A stretch of DNA of 64,000 bases, from contig MFFN01000004.1 in the NCBI GenBank assembly GCA_001777915.1, positions 805,744 through 869,743 of the forward strand. The letters run 5' to 3'. Every line of letters begins with the position of its first letter. Within the stretch, counting starts at the first letter, position 1. The DNA is from Candidatus Edwardsbacteria bacterium RifOxyA12_full_54_48 (lineage in GTDB: Bacteria > Edwardsbacteria > AC1 > EtOH8). The position numbers and the translations under genes are program-made. This document shows positions 34,193 through 45,515 of the stretch, one piece after another. The notes beneath the pieces are model-generated. The model was not told the DNA's origin. It saw only the letters and a list, made by a program, of their open reading frames with translations, and did no database searches.

Positions 34193-34572
34193 ATCCTGCC
34201 CACTAAAAAAACACTAAATGATCTAAAAAATGTTTCGTGCAATTTCGTGTGTTTCGTGGGGAAGGTACCAGGACCCTGCCCACTAAAAAAACACTAAATG
34301 ATCTAAAAAATGTTTCGTGCAATTTCGTGTGTTTCGTGGGGAAGGTGTCAGGACCCTGCCCACTAAAAAAACACTAAATGATCTAAAAAATGTTTCGTGC
34401 AATTTCGTGTGTTTCGTGGGGAAGGTGCCAGGACCCTGCCCACTAAAAAAACACTAAATGATCTAAAAAATGTTTCGTGCAATTTCGTGTGTTTCGTGGG
34501 GAAGGTGCCAGGACCCTGCCCGCTAAAAAACACTAAATGATCTAAAAAGATGTTTCGTGGGGAATGTGCCGG
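34193..34572. repeat. 80-bp tandem repeat, four full copies and one partial
   Basis: The marker CACTAAAAAAACACTAAATG starts at 34201, 34281, 34361 and 34441, and a variant (CGCTAAAAAACAC) at 34521: a period of exactly 80. Copies are nearly identical except three bases around GGT(ACC/GTC/GCC)AGGA. The fifth copy has lost about 30 bases around the TGCAATTTCGTGTGTTTCG stretch. The near-identity points to recent expansion. Confidence 0.92.
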
Positions 34573-34581
34573 GTTTTTTGT

Positions 34582-34610
34582 TTGACACCGGGGGCGATCA
34601 ATAGTAGAAT
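34582..34610 (+). promoter_or_regulatory. Sigma-70-type promoter of the YVTN protein gene
   Basis: A perfect TTGACA (34582-34587) and TAGAAT (34605-34610) are separated by 17 bases. They lie 66 bases before ATG 34676 and directly after the tandem repeat. Confidence 0.7.
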
Positions 34611-34675
34611 ACTTTTAACCTATCATCATCGGGCCTGAACAATATCATCACAATAATAATGTGGGAGATAATGAG

Positions 34676-37441
34676 ATGAAGAAGACCTTGTCCGCAGTCC
34701 TGATGGTGCTGGGGGCTTTTTTGTTCCTGGCCGGTCCGGCCCGGGCCGACTGGGTGACGGCCACGGTGCCAACGGAAAGCCAGCCCGAAGCCATAGCGAT
34801 AAATCCGGCGACCAATAAAATCTATGTGGCTAATAGGAGCAGCGGAAGCATCACGGTAATCGACGGTGCCACAAACACGACGGCAACCGTGGCTCTGGGG
34901 AACTTGCCACTGCCTACGCCCCGGGCCGTGGCGGTGAACCCGGTAACCAACAAGATATACGTGGCCTGTTGTGACAGCAACTATGTCATAGTGATAAACG
35001 GGGATACCAATGACACCGCCTCGGTCACGGTGGGAACAACCCCGGTCGCTTTGGCGGTGAACCCGGTGACCAATAAAATTTATGTCGCCAACTGGTCCCT
35101 TGATACGAGCATTACGGTGATCGATGGCGCCACCAATGATACAACCCTTGTGAGAACAGGGACCTTCATCTCAAATGCAGTTGCGGTAAATCCGGTGACC
35201 AACAAGATATATCTGGTGACTTTGTTAAACGTTAAGGTCATCGATGGCGTCACCAACGATACGGTTACGGTGGAAGTGGGGGTGAACCCTCATTCCGTTG
35301 CAATAAACCCGGCCACCAACAAGATCTACGTGTCCAACTGGTCGGATGCCAGCGTTACCGTGATCGATGGCGCCACCAATGATACGGTAACCGTACCGGC
35401 CGAGGATCTGCCAAGCGCCGTGGCGGTGAACCCGGTAACCAATAAGATATACGTGGCCAACAGGAACAGCGCCAGCGTTACCGTGATCGATGGTGCCACC
35501 AATGCGACGGTGAATGTAAAAGTTACTGGCAATCCCGAGGCTTTGGCAGTGAACCCCATAACGAATAAAGTCTATGTCGCCAATTTCTACAACGACAGCG
35601 TCACGGTGATCGACGGCGCCACCAACGGGACCACTACATTGACCGCAGGCTATGAGCATTTGGCCCTGGCCGTCAATCCGGTGACAAACAAGATCTACGT
35701 GCCGAACAGCGGGGGCAATACCGTCACCGTGATCGACGGCGGCGACTACGCCACCGCCACCGTGGCCTCGGGAACCTTCCCCTCCATCCCCAATGATGCG
35801 GCGGTCAACCCGGTGACCAACACGATCTACGTGACCAACACCAACAGCGACAACGTCACGGTGATCGACGGGGCCACCGGCGACACCACGCTGGTGGCGG
35901 CCGGGGACAGCCCCTGGGCGGTGGCGGTGAACCCGGTAAGCAACAAGGCCTATGTGGCGAACTTCATGAGCTTTACCGTGACGGTGATCGACGGGGCCAC
36001 CGGCGGAACCACCACGGTGCCCGTCCGGTCCACCCCCCGGGCGGTGGCGGTGAACCCGGTGACCAACCGGATCTATGTCGCCAACAGCGGCGGCAATTCC
36101 GTCACCGTCATCGACGGGACGAGCAACGACACCGCCACTGTGGCCACGGCGGCGGGACCCTACGCCCTGGCGGTGAACCCGGCCACCAACAGGATCTACG
36201 TGGCAAACTACGGCAACAACAACGTGACGGTGATCGACGGGGCCACCAACGGCACCGCCACCGTATGGGCGGGGGCCAATCCCCTGGCGGTGGCGGTGAA
36301 CCCGCTGACCAACCGGGCCTACGTGGCCAACTACTACGACACCAGCGTGACGGTGATCAGCGGTCCCGGCAACGACACCGCCACCGTGACCGTGGGTGCC
36401 AAACCCCGGGCGGTGGCGGTCAACCCGCTGACGGACAGGATCTACGTGGCCAACGAAGGCAGCGCCAGCGTCACGGTGATCGACGGGGCCACCAACGGAA
36501 CCACGACGGTGGCCACCGGACCGTCGCCCTATGACGTGGCGGTCAACCCGCTGACCAACACGATCTACGTAGCCACCGGCGGCAACGACAGCCTGACGGT
36601 GATCGACGGGGCCACCAACTCGACCCATGCCATCCCCGCCGGGGACTTTCCCTGCGCCCTGGCGGTGAACCCGGTGACCAACATGATCTATGCGGTGAAC
36701 AACGGCGGCCACACCGTGACGGTGATCGATGCCGCCCCGTTCCAAGACACCGGGGTGCGGGCGGTGATGGACCCGGCGGTATCGCACTTCACCGGCCTGT
36801 CCCAGCCGTACCTCCACGGTCGGGCGGTCAACCGGTGGAGCCCCGATGCGACCCACCTGATGGGCGTGATCAACGACTGCCTGCCTAATCTTACTCCATG
36901 GAAGTGGGCGGCGGGCCCCTTCGACAGCACCTCGTCGGACTCCATCGGCTTTAATTTCAACTGGGGCGATTCGCTGATCTGGGGGGAGAACTTTGTAACC
37001 TTCGTGCCCCTGGAGATGCAGGCCGCCACCAGCAACAATCTGGGGCTGGGCACGCCGTTCGCCGGCAATATGCTGGTCTACCCGGTGTACCGGATCGACT
37101 CCACCGCCTACGGGGTGGAGGGCCGGCCGGCCGACGGCGGAAAGCCTCTGGTTTTGCGGCTGGAGCAGAACTGGCCCAATCCCATCAAGGATCGGACAAC
37201 CATCAGGTATCAGCTGCCGAAGGAGAGCAGGGTCAGCCTGACGGTCTACAACGTGGTGGGCCAGGCGGTCAAGCGGTTCGACCAGGGGACCAAGCCGGCC
37301 GGGTATCACCAGATCAAATGGAGCGACAATACCCTGCCCAACGGCATCTACTTCTACCGGCTGCAGGCCCGCCTATGCCAAGGCTCCGGCGGACAAGCCG
37401 GGGAGTTCAGCGCGACAAAGAAACTGTTGATAGTCAGGTAA
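34676..37441 (+). CDS. Secreted YVTN-type beta-propeller protein with T9SS-like sorting domain
   Basis: 921 residues. A signal peptide (MKKTLSAVLMVLGAFLFLAG, then PARA) is followed by about 16 repeats of 40-45 residues with the pattern AVAVNPVTNKIYVANxxxxxVTVIDGATNxTxTV, the YVTN/NHL-like beta-propeller unit. Beyond residue 680 the repeats stop and a different domain follows. The last about 95 residues (LRLEQNWPNPIKDRTTIRYQ to KKLLIVR) are a FlgD-like/T9SS sorting domain. The protein is probably exported and displayed on the surface. ATG 34676 follows GGGAGA; an in-frame GTG at 34661 is less likely. The first third is less G+C-rich than the rest, suggesting repeats of different age. A terminator follows. 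Confidence 0.88.
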   Translation: MKKTLSAVLMVLGAFLFLAGPARADWVTATVPTESQPEAIAINPATNKIYVANRSSGSITVIDGATNTTATVALGNLPLPTPRAVAVNPVTNKIYVACCDSNYVIVINGDTNDTASVTVGTTPVALAVNPVTNKIYVANWSLDTSITVIDGATNDTTLVRTGTFISNAVAVNPVTNKIYLVTLLNVKVIDGVTNDTVTVEVGVNPHSVAINPATNKIYVSNWSDASVTVIDGATNDTVTVPAEDLPSAVAVNPVTNKIYVANRNSASVTVIDGATNATVNVKVTGNPEALAVNPITNKVYVANFYNDSVTVIDGATNGTTTLTAGYEHLALAVNPVTNKIYVPNSGGNTVTVIDGGDYATATVASGTFPSIPNDAAVNPVTNTIYVTNTNSDNVTVIDGATGDTTLVAAGDSPWAVAVNPVSNKAYVANFMSFTVTVIDGATGGTTTVPVRSTPRAVAVNPVTNRIYVANSGGNSVTVIDGTSNDTATVATAAGPYALAVNPATNRIYVANYGNNNVTVIDGATNGTATVWAGANPLAVAVNPLTNRAYVANYYDTSVTVISGPGNDTATVTVGAKPRAVAVNPLTDRIYVANEGSASVTVIDGATNGTTTVATGPSPYDVAVNPLTNTIYVATGGNDSLTVIDGATNSTHAIPAGDFPCALAVNPVTNMIYAVNNGGHTVTVIDAAPFQDTGVRAVMDPAVSHFTGLSQPYLHGRAVNRWSPDATHLMGVINDCLPNLTPWKWAAGPFDSTSSDSIGFNFNWGDSLIWGENFVTFVPLEMQAATSNNLGLGTPFAGNMLVYPVYRIDSTAYGVEGRPADGGKPLVLRLEQNWPNPIKDRTTIRYQLPKESRVSLTVYNVVGQAVKRFDQGTKPAGYHQIKWSDNTLPNGIYFYRLQARLCQGSGGQAGEFSATKKLLIVR

Positions 37442-37467
37442 ACTCGGATCAAGGCAGTTTAAGCGAT

Positions 37468-37494
37468 AAAGCCCCGCTTCAGGCGGGGCTTTTT
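37468..37494 (+). terminator. Terminator after the YVTN protein gene
   Basis: A 7-bp stem GCCCCGC/GCGGGGC around TTCAG, followed by TTTTT, 27 bases after the stop. The sequence between stop and hairpin is nearly the same as after the gene at 37627. Confidence 0.88.
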
Positions 37495-37535
37495 ATATTC
37501 GCTCCGGTCTGGTTAATGGGCCTGACATATTTTAG

Positions 37536-37564
37536 TTGTAAAGGGGCCGGGGATTTGATAAAAT
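37536..37564 (+). promoter_or_regulatory. Probable promoter of the 1073-residue secreted protein
   Basis: TTGTAA and TAAAAT are spaced by 17 bases, 63 bases before ATG 37627. Both hexamers match the sigma-70 consensus at four or more positions. Confidence 0.45.
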
Positions 37565-37626
37565 GAACCCCGTTTGTTAGTAAACATATAAATAATTCAT
37601 AAACCAAAACCACAAATAAGGAGCGT

Positions 37627-40600
37627 ATGTCAAGGAAAGCAATGTTGGTTCTATCGCTGGTCCTGATGGCCGGCCTGGCCTGGGCCAAACCCGAACCGGG
37701 CGCCGATGGCAGACCCGACTACGCCAAGGCTTCGTCGGACAAGCCCCTGCCGCCGCACCTGCGGCACAAAGGGCCCCAGGCACAGAAACAGCAGCCGGTA
37801 AAGATGAGGCAGCAACCGGGCCGTTCCCGGATGCCCGGACGGACGGACCTCTCCAAAACATCAAAGGCCAACTCGGCCAAGTTCGGAAAAGCCCAGCCCC
37901 GGCCGGGCATCAAGGGCCTGGTCAAGGACGATTTTCTGGTGAATGACGACATCACCGGCATCGGCTACTCCGCCGGCTACCAGTACGACCCCAAGGCGGC
38001 CCTGCTGCCCACCGGGGAGATGATGGTGGTTTGGTACGACTACCGTAACGACTATGACTACCAGATATTCGGCCGCCTTTTTGACGCTTCAGGCAACCCG
38101 GCGGGGGAGGATTTCCTGATCAACGAACTCAACGGTTGTTCCGCTTATGAACCGTCCATCGCCGCCTGCGGCAACGGCTTTGTGGTGACCTGGTATGACT
38201 ACCGCAACGGAAACGGCTACGACATCTATGCCCAGCGCTATAGCTCGACAGGCTCAGCCTTGGGCGTAAACTTTTTAGTGAACGACGACGCGTCAGGCTA
38301 CGACCAGGATTATCCCTGCGTGGCGGCCAACGACAGCGGGTTCATCATAACCTGGGAAGACTATCGCAACGACAACGACTACGACATCTACGCCCAGCGC
38401 TATGATGCCTCGGGTGCGGCTTTGGGCTCCAACTTCCTGGTAAATGACGATGTGTCGGGCTACGACCAGTATTATCCCAGCGTGGCCCTCAGCGACAGCG
38501 GCTTCGTGATCACCTGGGATGATTACCGCACCGGCAGCGTCTTGGAAATCTACGCCCAGCGCTTTAATGCCGATGGCGACACCCTGGGCGGCAACTTTTT
38601 AGTGAACGACGGCGGGAGCAATGATACGTGGTGCCCCAGCGTGGCGGCCAACGACAGCGGGTTCATGATCGCCTGGTATGATTATCGCAACGGGGACGCT
38701 GACATCTACGCCCAGCTTTACAATCCCAACGGCGACTCAGTGGGCGGCAACTTTTTGGTGAACGATGACGGCACCGGCAACGACCAATACACCTGGGGCG
38801 CTTCCAATGTGGCGGCCAGCGACAGCGGGTTCGTGATTGCCTGGTACGACTACCGCAGCGGCAGCTACTACGATACCTACGCCCAGCGCTATGATCCGGC
38901 AGGCTCGGCCCTGGGCGGCAACTTCATAGTGAATGACACCACCTCCATCTACTGCTACGATCCCAGCGTGACGGCCAATGACAGCGGGTTTGCAGTGGTC
39001 TGGTACGATACCCGCTACAACCCCAGCGGGTACTACGACATATTCTGCCAGCGCTATGACGCGGCAGGCTCGGCATTGGGAACTAATTTCATGGCCAACA
39101 ACGACACCGGAACCGCCGACCAGTGGGACGCCTCGGTGGCCATGGACGCCTCCGGCAACTCGGTGGCGGTGTGGTATGATCTGCGTAACGATGATGGCAC
39201 CTGGAACACCGAGGACATTTACGGCCAGAGCTACGACGCGGCTGGAAATCCGGTGGGCTCCAACTTCATCATCAACGATACCACGGGCACCTTCAATCGC
39301 TATGGCTACGATCCCCGGGTGGCCTTTTTGCCGGGTGGAGGGTTTGTGGTGGCCTGGGGCGGCTACGACTTCGGCGGGAACGGCCAGATCTATGCCCAAC
39401 TGTTCGATTCGGCCGGGGCGCCGGTGGGAGGCAACTTTGAGGTCAGAGACGTCAGCAGCAGCTACGGATATAGTCCCGACGTGGCGGCCAGCGACAGCGG
39501 CTTCGTGATCACCTGGTGGGACCACCGCAACGGCAATGACGACATCTACGCCCAGCTTTACAAGGCCAACGGCGACACCATCGGAGGAAACTTCTTGGTG
39601 GATGATGGCGGAAATTCCCAATATAACCCCAGAATAGCATCCAACGCCAACGGGTTCGTGGTCACCTGGTATGACTACCGTAATGGCAACGCCGATATTT
39701 ACGCCCAGCTATACAAGGCCAACGGGGACACCGTGGGCGGCAACTTCCTGGTGGACGACGGCGGCGGTTCCCAATACGATCCCAGCGTGGCCATGGCGGA
39801 CAGCGGGTTCGTTATCACTTGGCATGACGACCGCAACGGCGACTGGGACATCTACGCCCAGCTTTTCAATGCCAACGGCGACACCCTGGGCGGCAACTTC
39901 CTGGTGAACGACAATGCCAGCGGGAATAACCAATATTATCCCAGCGTGGCCCTGTCTCCGGACGGACACAATATGGTGATCGGCTGGGAGGACTACCGGA
40001 ACGATCCCAACGAAAACCTGGCCCAGATAATGGCCCAGAAATACGTGGACGGGGTGGCGGCCGGCGGCAACGTGGTGGTCAACGGCAGTACAATTTCTAA
40101 CCGGTATTTCTGGGGCGGCAAGCGGATAGCCAGCACCAACCAGCGGATACTGTTCAGCTGGGACGACAACCGCCGGATGAAGGGATACGATATCTACGCC
40201 AAGCTGACCGACTGGGACCTGCAGCACATCGAGGCCGAGCCCCCGGTGATCTCCTATGTCGACTCGCTGGGCGACGACGCCATCGCCCCCTACGGTCCTT
40301 ACACCATCAAGGCGGTGGTAAGCGACAACCAGCTGTTGTCGCACGTCAAGCTGCTGTATCAGATCAACGGCGGAACGGCGGATACCCTGGACATGTCTTT
40401 TGTGTCGGCCGATACCTTTGAGGCCGTGATCCCGGCGCAGGTTTTGGGGGCATATGACACGGTGTCAGTGGATTACTGGGTTATAGCCCGGGATTCCAGC
40501 TGGAACACCGCCGCCTCAAGCGTCTATGGCTTCAAGGCCCTGGAGCTGACCGGGGTGGCCGGCCAGCCGGCCACGATCATCCCCGGGAGCTTTGCCCTGA

Positions 40601-40848
40601 ACAACGCCTACCCCAACCCCTCCAGGGGGCAGACCACTTTCAAGTACCAGCTGCCGAGGGAATCCAGGGTCAGCCTGGCGGTCTACAACGTGGTGGGCCA
40701 GGCGGTCAAGAAATTCGACCAGGGCGCCCAGCCGGTGGGGTATCACCAGATCAATTGGAGTGACAATACTTTGCCTAACGGCGTCTACTTCTACCGGCTG
40801 ACAGCCGGAAACTTCAGCGCCACCAAGAAACTGTTGATAGTAAGGTGA
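37627..40848 (+). CDS. Very large secreted repeat protein with T9SS-like sorting domain
   Basis: 1073 residues. A signal peptide (MSRKAMLVLSLVLMAGLAWA) precedes a basic, Pro/Gln-rich linker (to about residue 95). About 15 repeats of 50-55 residues follow with a pattern like GNFLVNDD...YxPSVAANDSGFVITWxDYRNGxxDIYAQ. This resembles a many-bladed propeller or beta-rich adhesin. A later segment (PPVISYVDSLGDDAIAPYGP) looks like an Ig-like domain, and the C-terminus (FALNNAYPNPSRGQTTFKYQ to KKLLIVR) is the same sorting domain as in the preceding protein. AAGGAGCGT precedes the ATG. Ligand and role are unknown; surface display is the best inference. Confidence 0.85.
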   Translation: MSRKAMLVLSLVLMAGLAWAKPEPGADGRPDYAKASSDKPLPPHLRHKGPQAQKQQPVKMRQQPGRSRMPGRTDLSKTSKANSAKFGKAQPRPGIKGLVKDDFLVNDDITGIGYSAGYQYDPKAALLPTGEMMVVWYDYRNDYDYQIFGRLFDASGNPAGEDFLINELNGCSAYEPSIAACGNGFVVTWYDYRNGNGYDIYAQRYSSTGSALGVNFLVNDDASGYDQDYPCVAANDSGFIITWEDYRNDNDYDIYAQRYDASGAALGSNFLVNDDVSGYDQYYPSVALSDSGFVITWDDYRTGSVLEIYAQRFNADGDTLGGNFLVNDGGSNDTWCPSVAANDSGFMIAWYDYRNGDADIYAQLYNPNGDSVGGNFLVNDDGTGNDQYTWGASNVAASDSGFVIAWYDYRSGSYYDTYAQRYDPAGSALGGNFIVNDTTSIYCYDPSVTANDSGFAVVWYDTRYNPSGYYDIFCQRYDAAGSALGTNFMANNDTGTADQWDASVAMDASGNSVAVWYDLRNDDGTWNTEDIYGQSYDAAGNPVGSNFIINDTTGTFNRYGYDPRVAFLPGGGFVVAWGGYDFGGNGQIYAQLFDSAGAPVGGNFEVRDVSSSYGYSPDVAASDSGFVITWWDHRNGNDDIYAQLYKANGDTIGGNFLVDDGGNSQYNPRIASNANGFVVTWYDYRNGNADIYAQLYKANGDTVGGNFLVDDGGGSQYDPSVAMADSGFVITWHDDRNGDWDIYAQLFNANGDTLGGNFLVNDNASGNNQYYPSVALSPDGHNMVIGWEDYRNDPNENLAQIMAQKYVDGVAAGGNVVVNGSTISNRYFWGGKRIASTNQRILFSWDDNRRMKGYDIYAKLTDWDLQHIEAEPPVISYVDSLGDDAIAPYGPYTIKAVVSDNQLLSHVKLLYQINGGTADTLDMSFVSADTFEAVIPAQVLGAYDTVSVDYWVIARDSSWNTAASSVYGFKALELTGVAGQPATIIPGSFALNNAYPNPSRGQTTFKYQLPRESRVSLAVYNVVGQAVKKFDQGAQPVGYHQINWSDNTLPNGVYFYRLTAGNFSATKKLLIVR

Positions 40849-40871
40849 TCTCGGATCAGGCAGTTTAAGCG

Positions 40872-40900
40872 AAAAAGCCCCGCCGAAGGCGGGGCTTTTT
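40872..40900 (+). terminator. Terminator after the 1073-residue protein gene
   Basis: An 8-bp stem GCCCCGCC/GGCGGGGC with GAA loop, then TTTTT. The preceding CTCGGATCAGGCAGTTTAAG matches the region after the gene at 34676, so the 3' ends of these genes share ancestry. Confidence 0.9.
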
Positions 40901-41384
40901 ATACCCATTTTTAAAGTAAAAAAATGCTCCACTTTGTTATTGCAGTCCGGGCTTAATTATTGTAACATTATCACTGGCGTGGGGCATACGACGGTAGACA
41001 GTATACGGTTTTTGCGTTACTCTCTCTCTGACGGCTCCCTACCCACCCGTTCAATCTGCCGGGCGGGAAGGATTCTCAGGGTGACAATCGTGCATTAAGT
41101 AAAAAGCCCCGGTGTTCTCTGTGTGCTTGGTGTGAGAAAGGGTTCCCTGGATCGCTTCACTTCGGTAGCCATTCAAGGGGTTATGCTCAGTGCGGGCTCT
41201 TGTCAGGTAAAATCATTTTCTCAATGACGGCTCCCTACCCACCCGTTCAATCTGCCGGGCGGGAAGAGGTCTCAGGGTGACAGGTTTGTATTGATAAAAA
41301 TTTTGGTGTCTTGGTGATTAAAGCTATGGATTCCTGCCTGCGCAGGAATGACAATATCAAATAAAAATTCATTAATAAATTTTT
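40901..41384. repeat. Gene-free interval with dispersed direct repeats
   Basis: No gene is visible. A unit starting GACGGCTCCCTACCCACCCG and ending CTCAGGGTGACA occurs at about 41029-41083 and 41224-41281; a diverged copy lies at about 18318-18362 upstream of the YafK-like gene. A palindrome (41331-41348) is a sister of the one at 15829. Confidence 0.7.
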
Positions 41385-42692
41385 ATGCCGGCAAAGGATC
41401 AAGCCAAACGGGCCTGGGTGGTCTCGGTGGACATGGGCTACGGGCACCAGCGGGCCGCCTACCCCCTGAACGAGATCGCCAACGAGCGCATTATCACCGC
41501 CAACAACGACCAGATCATCTCGGAACGGGAGCGGGGCATCTGGCAATGGAGCCGCATCGGCTACGAGACGGTATCCCGGCTGAAGACCATCCCCGGGATC
41601 GGCAAGTTCATCTTCGGGGCCTACGACAGCCTGCAGGCCATCGCGCCGTTCTATCCCTTCAAGGTGAACGCCCGGCCCAATCTGACCGTGCTCCGGGTCA
41701 AGGGCCTGATCAAGCGCTGGGGGCTGTGCAGCAGCCTGATCGACTACGTCAAGAAGGAAAAACTGCCCATGGTCACCACCCATTTCATTCCGGCCCTGGC
41801 GGCCGACTACCTGGGGCTGGATGACGTCCACTGCATAGTCACCGATACCGACATCAACCGGGTGTGGGTAACGGACAAGCCCGCCCAGACCAGGATCAAA
41901 TACCTGACCCCCTCGCGCCACGCCGCCATCCGCTTAAGGCAGTACGGGGTGCCCGAGGACCGGATCATCATGACCGGCTTCCCCCTGCCCCGGGAGAACA
42001 CCGGGGGCCGGGACCAGAAGGTCCTGAAAAAGGACCTGGCCGAGCGCCTGCCCAACCTGGATCCCAACAAAAAGTTCATCACTGCCTACGACGAGGTGCT
42101 GAAGAAATACCTGGGCGAGACCAGGGCCAAGAGCAGCCATCCCCTGACCCTGTGCTATCTGGTGGGGGGGGCCGGGGCCCAGACCGAGATCGGCATCACC
42201 ATCGTCAAGGCCCTGCAGAAGAAGCTCTGCGCCGGCGAGATCAGGATCAACCTGGTGGCCGGCACCCGGCTGGACGTGGCCTCGTATTTCAACCGGGAGT
42301 TGAAGGCCCTGGGCATCGATCCCCAGACCAACTCGGGGGTCAAGGTGGTCTACGCCCTGGACAAGCGGGCCTACTTCGCCCAGATCAACCAGGAGCTGCG
42401 GACCACCGACATCCTGTGGACCAAGCCCTCGGAGATGTCGTTCTACACCGCGCTGGGCCTGCCGGTGATCATCGCCCCGCCGGTGGGGGCCCACGAGAAG
42501 TTCAACCAGGAGTGGCTGGAGCACATCGGCTCGGGCTTCGTCCAGGAGGATCCCCGCTACGTGGACCAGTGGCTGTATTACGTGCTGGAGAGCGGGAAAT
42601 ACGCCGAGGCCGCCTGGCACGGTTTCATGAACGCGCCGTCGATGGGGACCTACAACATCGAGGATGCCCTGTTCGGCAAAGCGGGGGATTAA
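41385..42692 (+). CDS. Probable GT-B glycosyltransferase, MGDG synthase/MurG-like
   Basis: A 435-residue soluble protein. The N-terminal VVSVDMGYGHQRAAYPLNEI recalls the glycine-rich GxGHxxAA loop of MGDG synthase and other GT28-related enzymes. IVTDTDINRVWV, YGVPEDRIIMTGFPLP and the C-terminal sugar-nucleotide region (LWTKPSEMSFYTALGLPVII, then PPVGAHEKFNQEWL) match that GT-B architecture. A glycolipid or wall-precursor transferase is the likeliest function, but donor and acceptor are not identifiable. There is no signal peptide or membrane segment. It precedes glycogen phosphorylase with a 254-base gap that contains two short palindromes. Confidence 0.6.
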   Translation: MPAKDQAKRAWVVSVDMGYGHQRAAYPLNEIANERIITANNDQIISERERGIWQWSRIGYETVSRLKTIPGIGKFIFGAYDSLQAIAPFYPFKVNARPNLTVLRVKGLIKRWGLCSSLIDYVKKEKLPMVTTHFIPALAADYLGLDDVHCIVTDTDINRVWVTDKPAQTRIKYLTPSRHAAIRLRQYGVPEDRIIMTGFPLPRENTGGRDQKVLKKDLAERLPNLDPNKKFITAYDEVLKKYLGETRAKSSHPLTLCYLVGGAGAQTEIGITIVKALQKKLCAGEIRINLVAGTRLDVASYFNRELKALGIDPQTNSGVKVVYALDKRAYFAQINQELRTTDILWTKPSEMSFYTALGLPVIIAPPVGAHEKFNQEWLEHIGSGFVQEDPRYVDQWLYYVLESGKYAEAAWHGFMNAPSMGTYNIEDALFGKAGD

Positions 42693-42832
42693 TTGAACGC
42701 TGATTTGATGGATTTGGTTTAGGATAGCGTAATCCTTAGGTTGATAAGCCAGCCTGGCTATCCGAAGGATCTGCCCGCGAAAAGAACGAAAAAGGTTTTG
42801 GTGCCGACCCCGCCCTCCTGGCGGTAGTGTCA

Positions 42833-42853
42833 TTCCCGACTTGATCGGGAATC
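42833..42853. repeat. Dispersed palindrome
   Basis: An 8-bp stem ATTCCCGA/TCGGGAAT with a five-base loop, followed closely by another inverted pair (CCCTTCCCG...CGGGAAGGGG, about 42861-42880). It lies in the gap before glgP and does not have a T tract like a terminator. Confidence 0.55.
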
Positions 42854-42946
42854 CATAATCCCTTCCCGCATCGGGAAGGGGAAGGGGTTAGGTCCGTTCT
42901 TATCCAAGGCATTCATTTTACAAACCTATAATTAAGTTTATCGACC

Positions 42947-45427
<2,481 letters not shown>

Positions 45428-45515
45428 GCGGTAGTTAATAGTTGTGGGTCATCAGTAATTGGTAATCCGCTAGTATTCAGTAAACATCATCACCAAATAT
45501 ATGGAAGGACAGTTT

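Larger units (their letters stand above)
34120..34675. other. Gene-free interval with palindrome and tandem repeat
   Basis: 556 bases: a diverged copy of the 21222 palindrome (34139-34165), the 80-bp tandem repeat, then a clear promoter for the following gene. No protein-like frame. Confidence 0.75.

Noticed and set aside
35225-37309. Long minus-strand frame (694 codons)
   Set aside because: It is an antisense shadow of the G+C-rich YVTN repeat gene, which has a signal peptide, a promoter, family motifs and a terminator on the plus strand.
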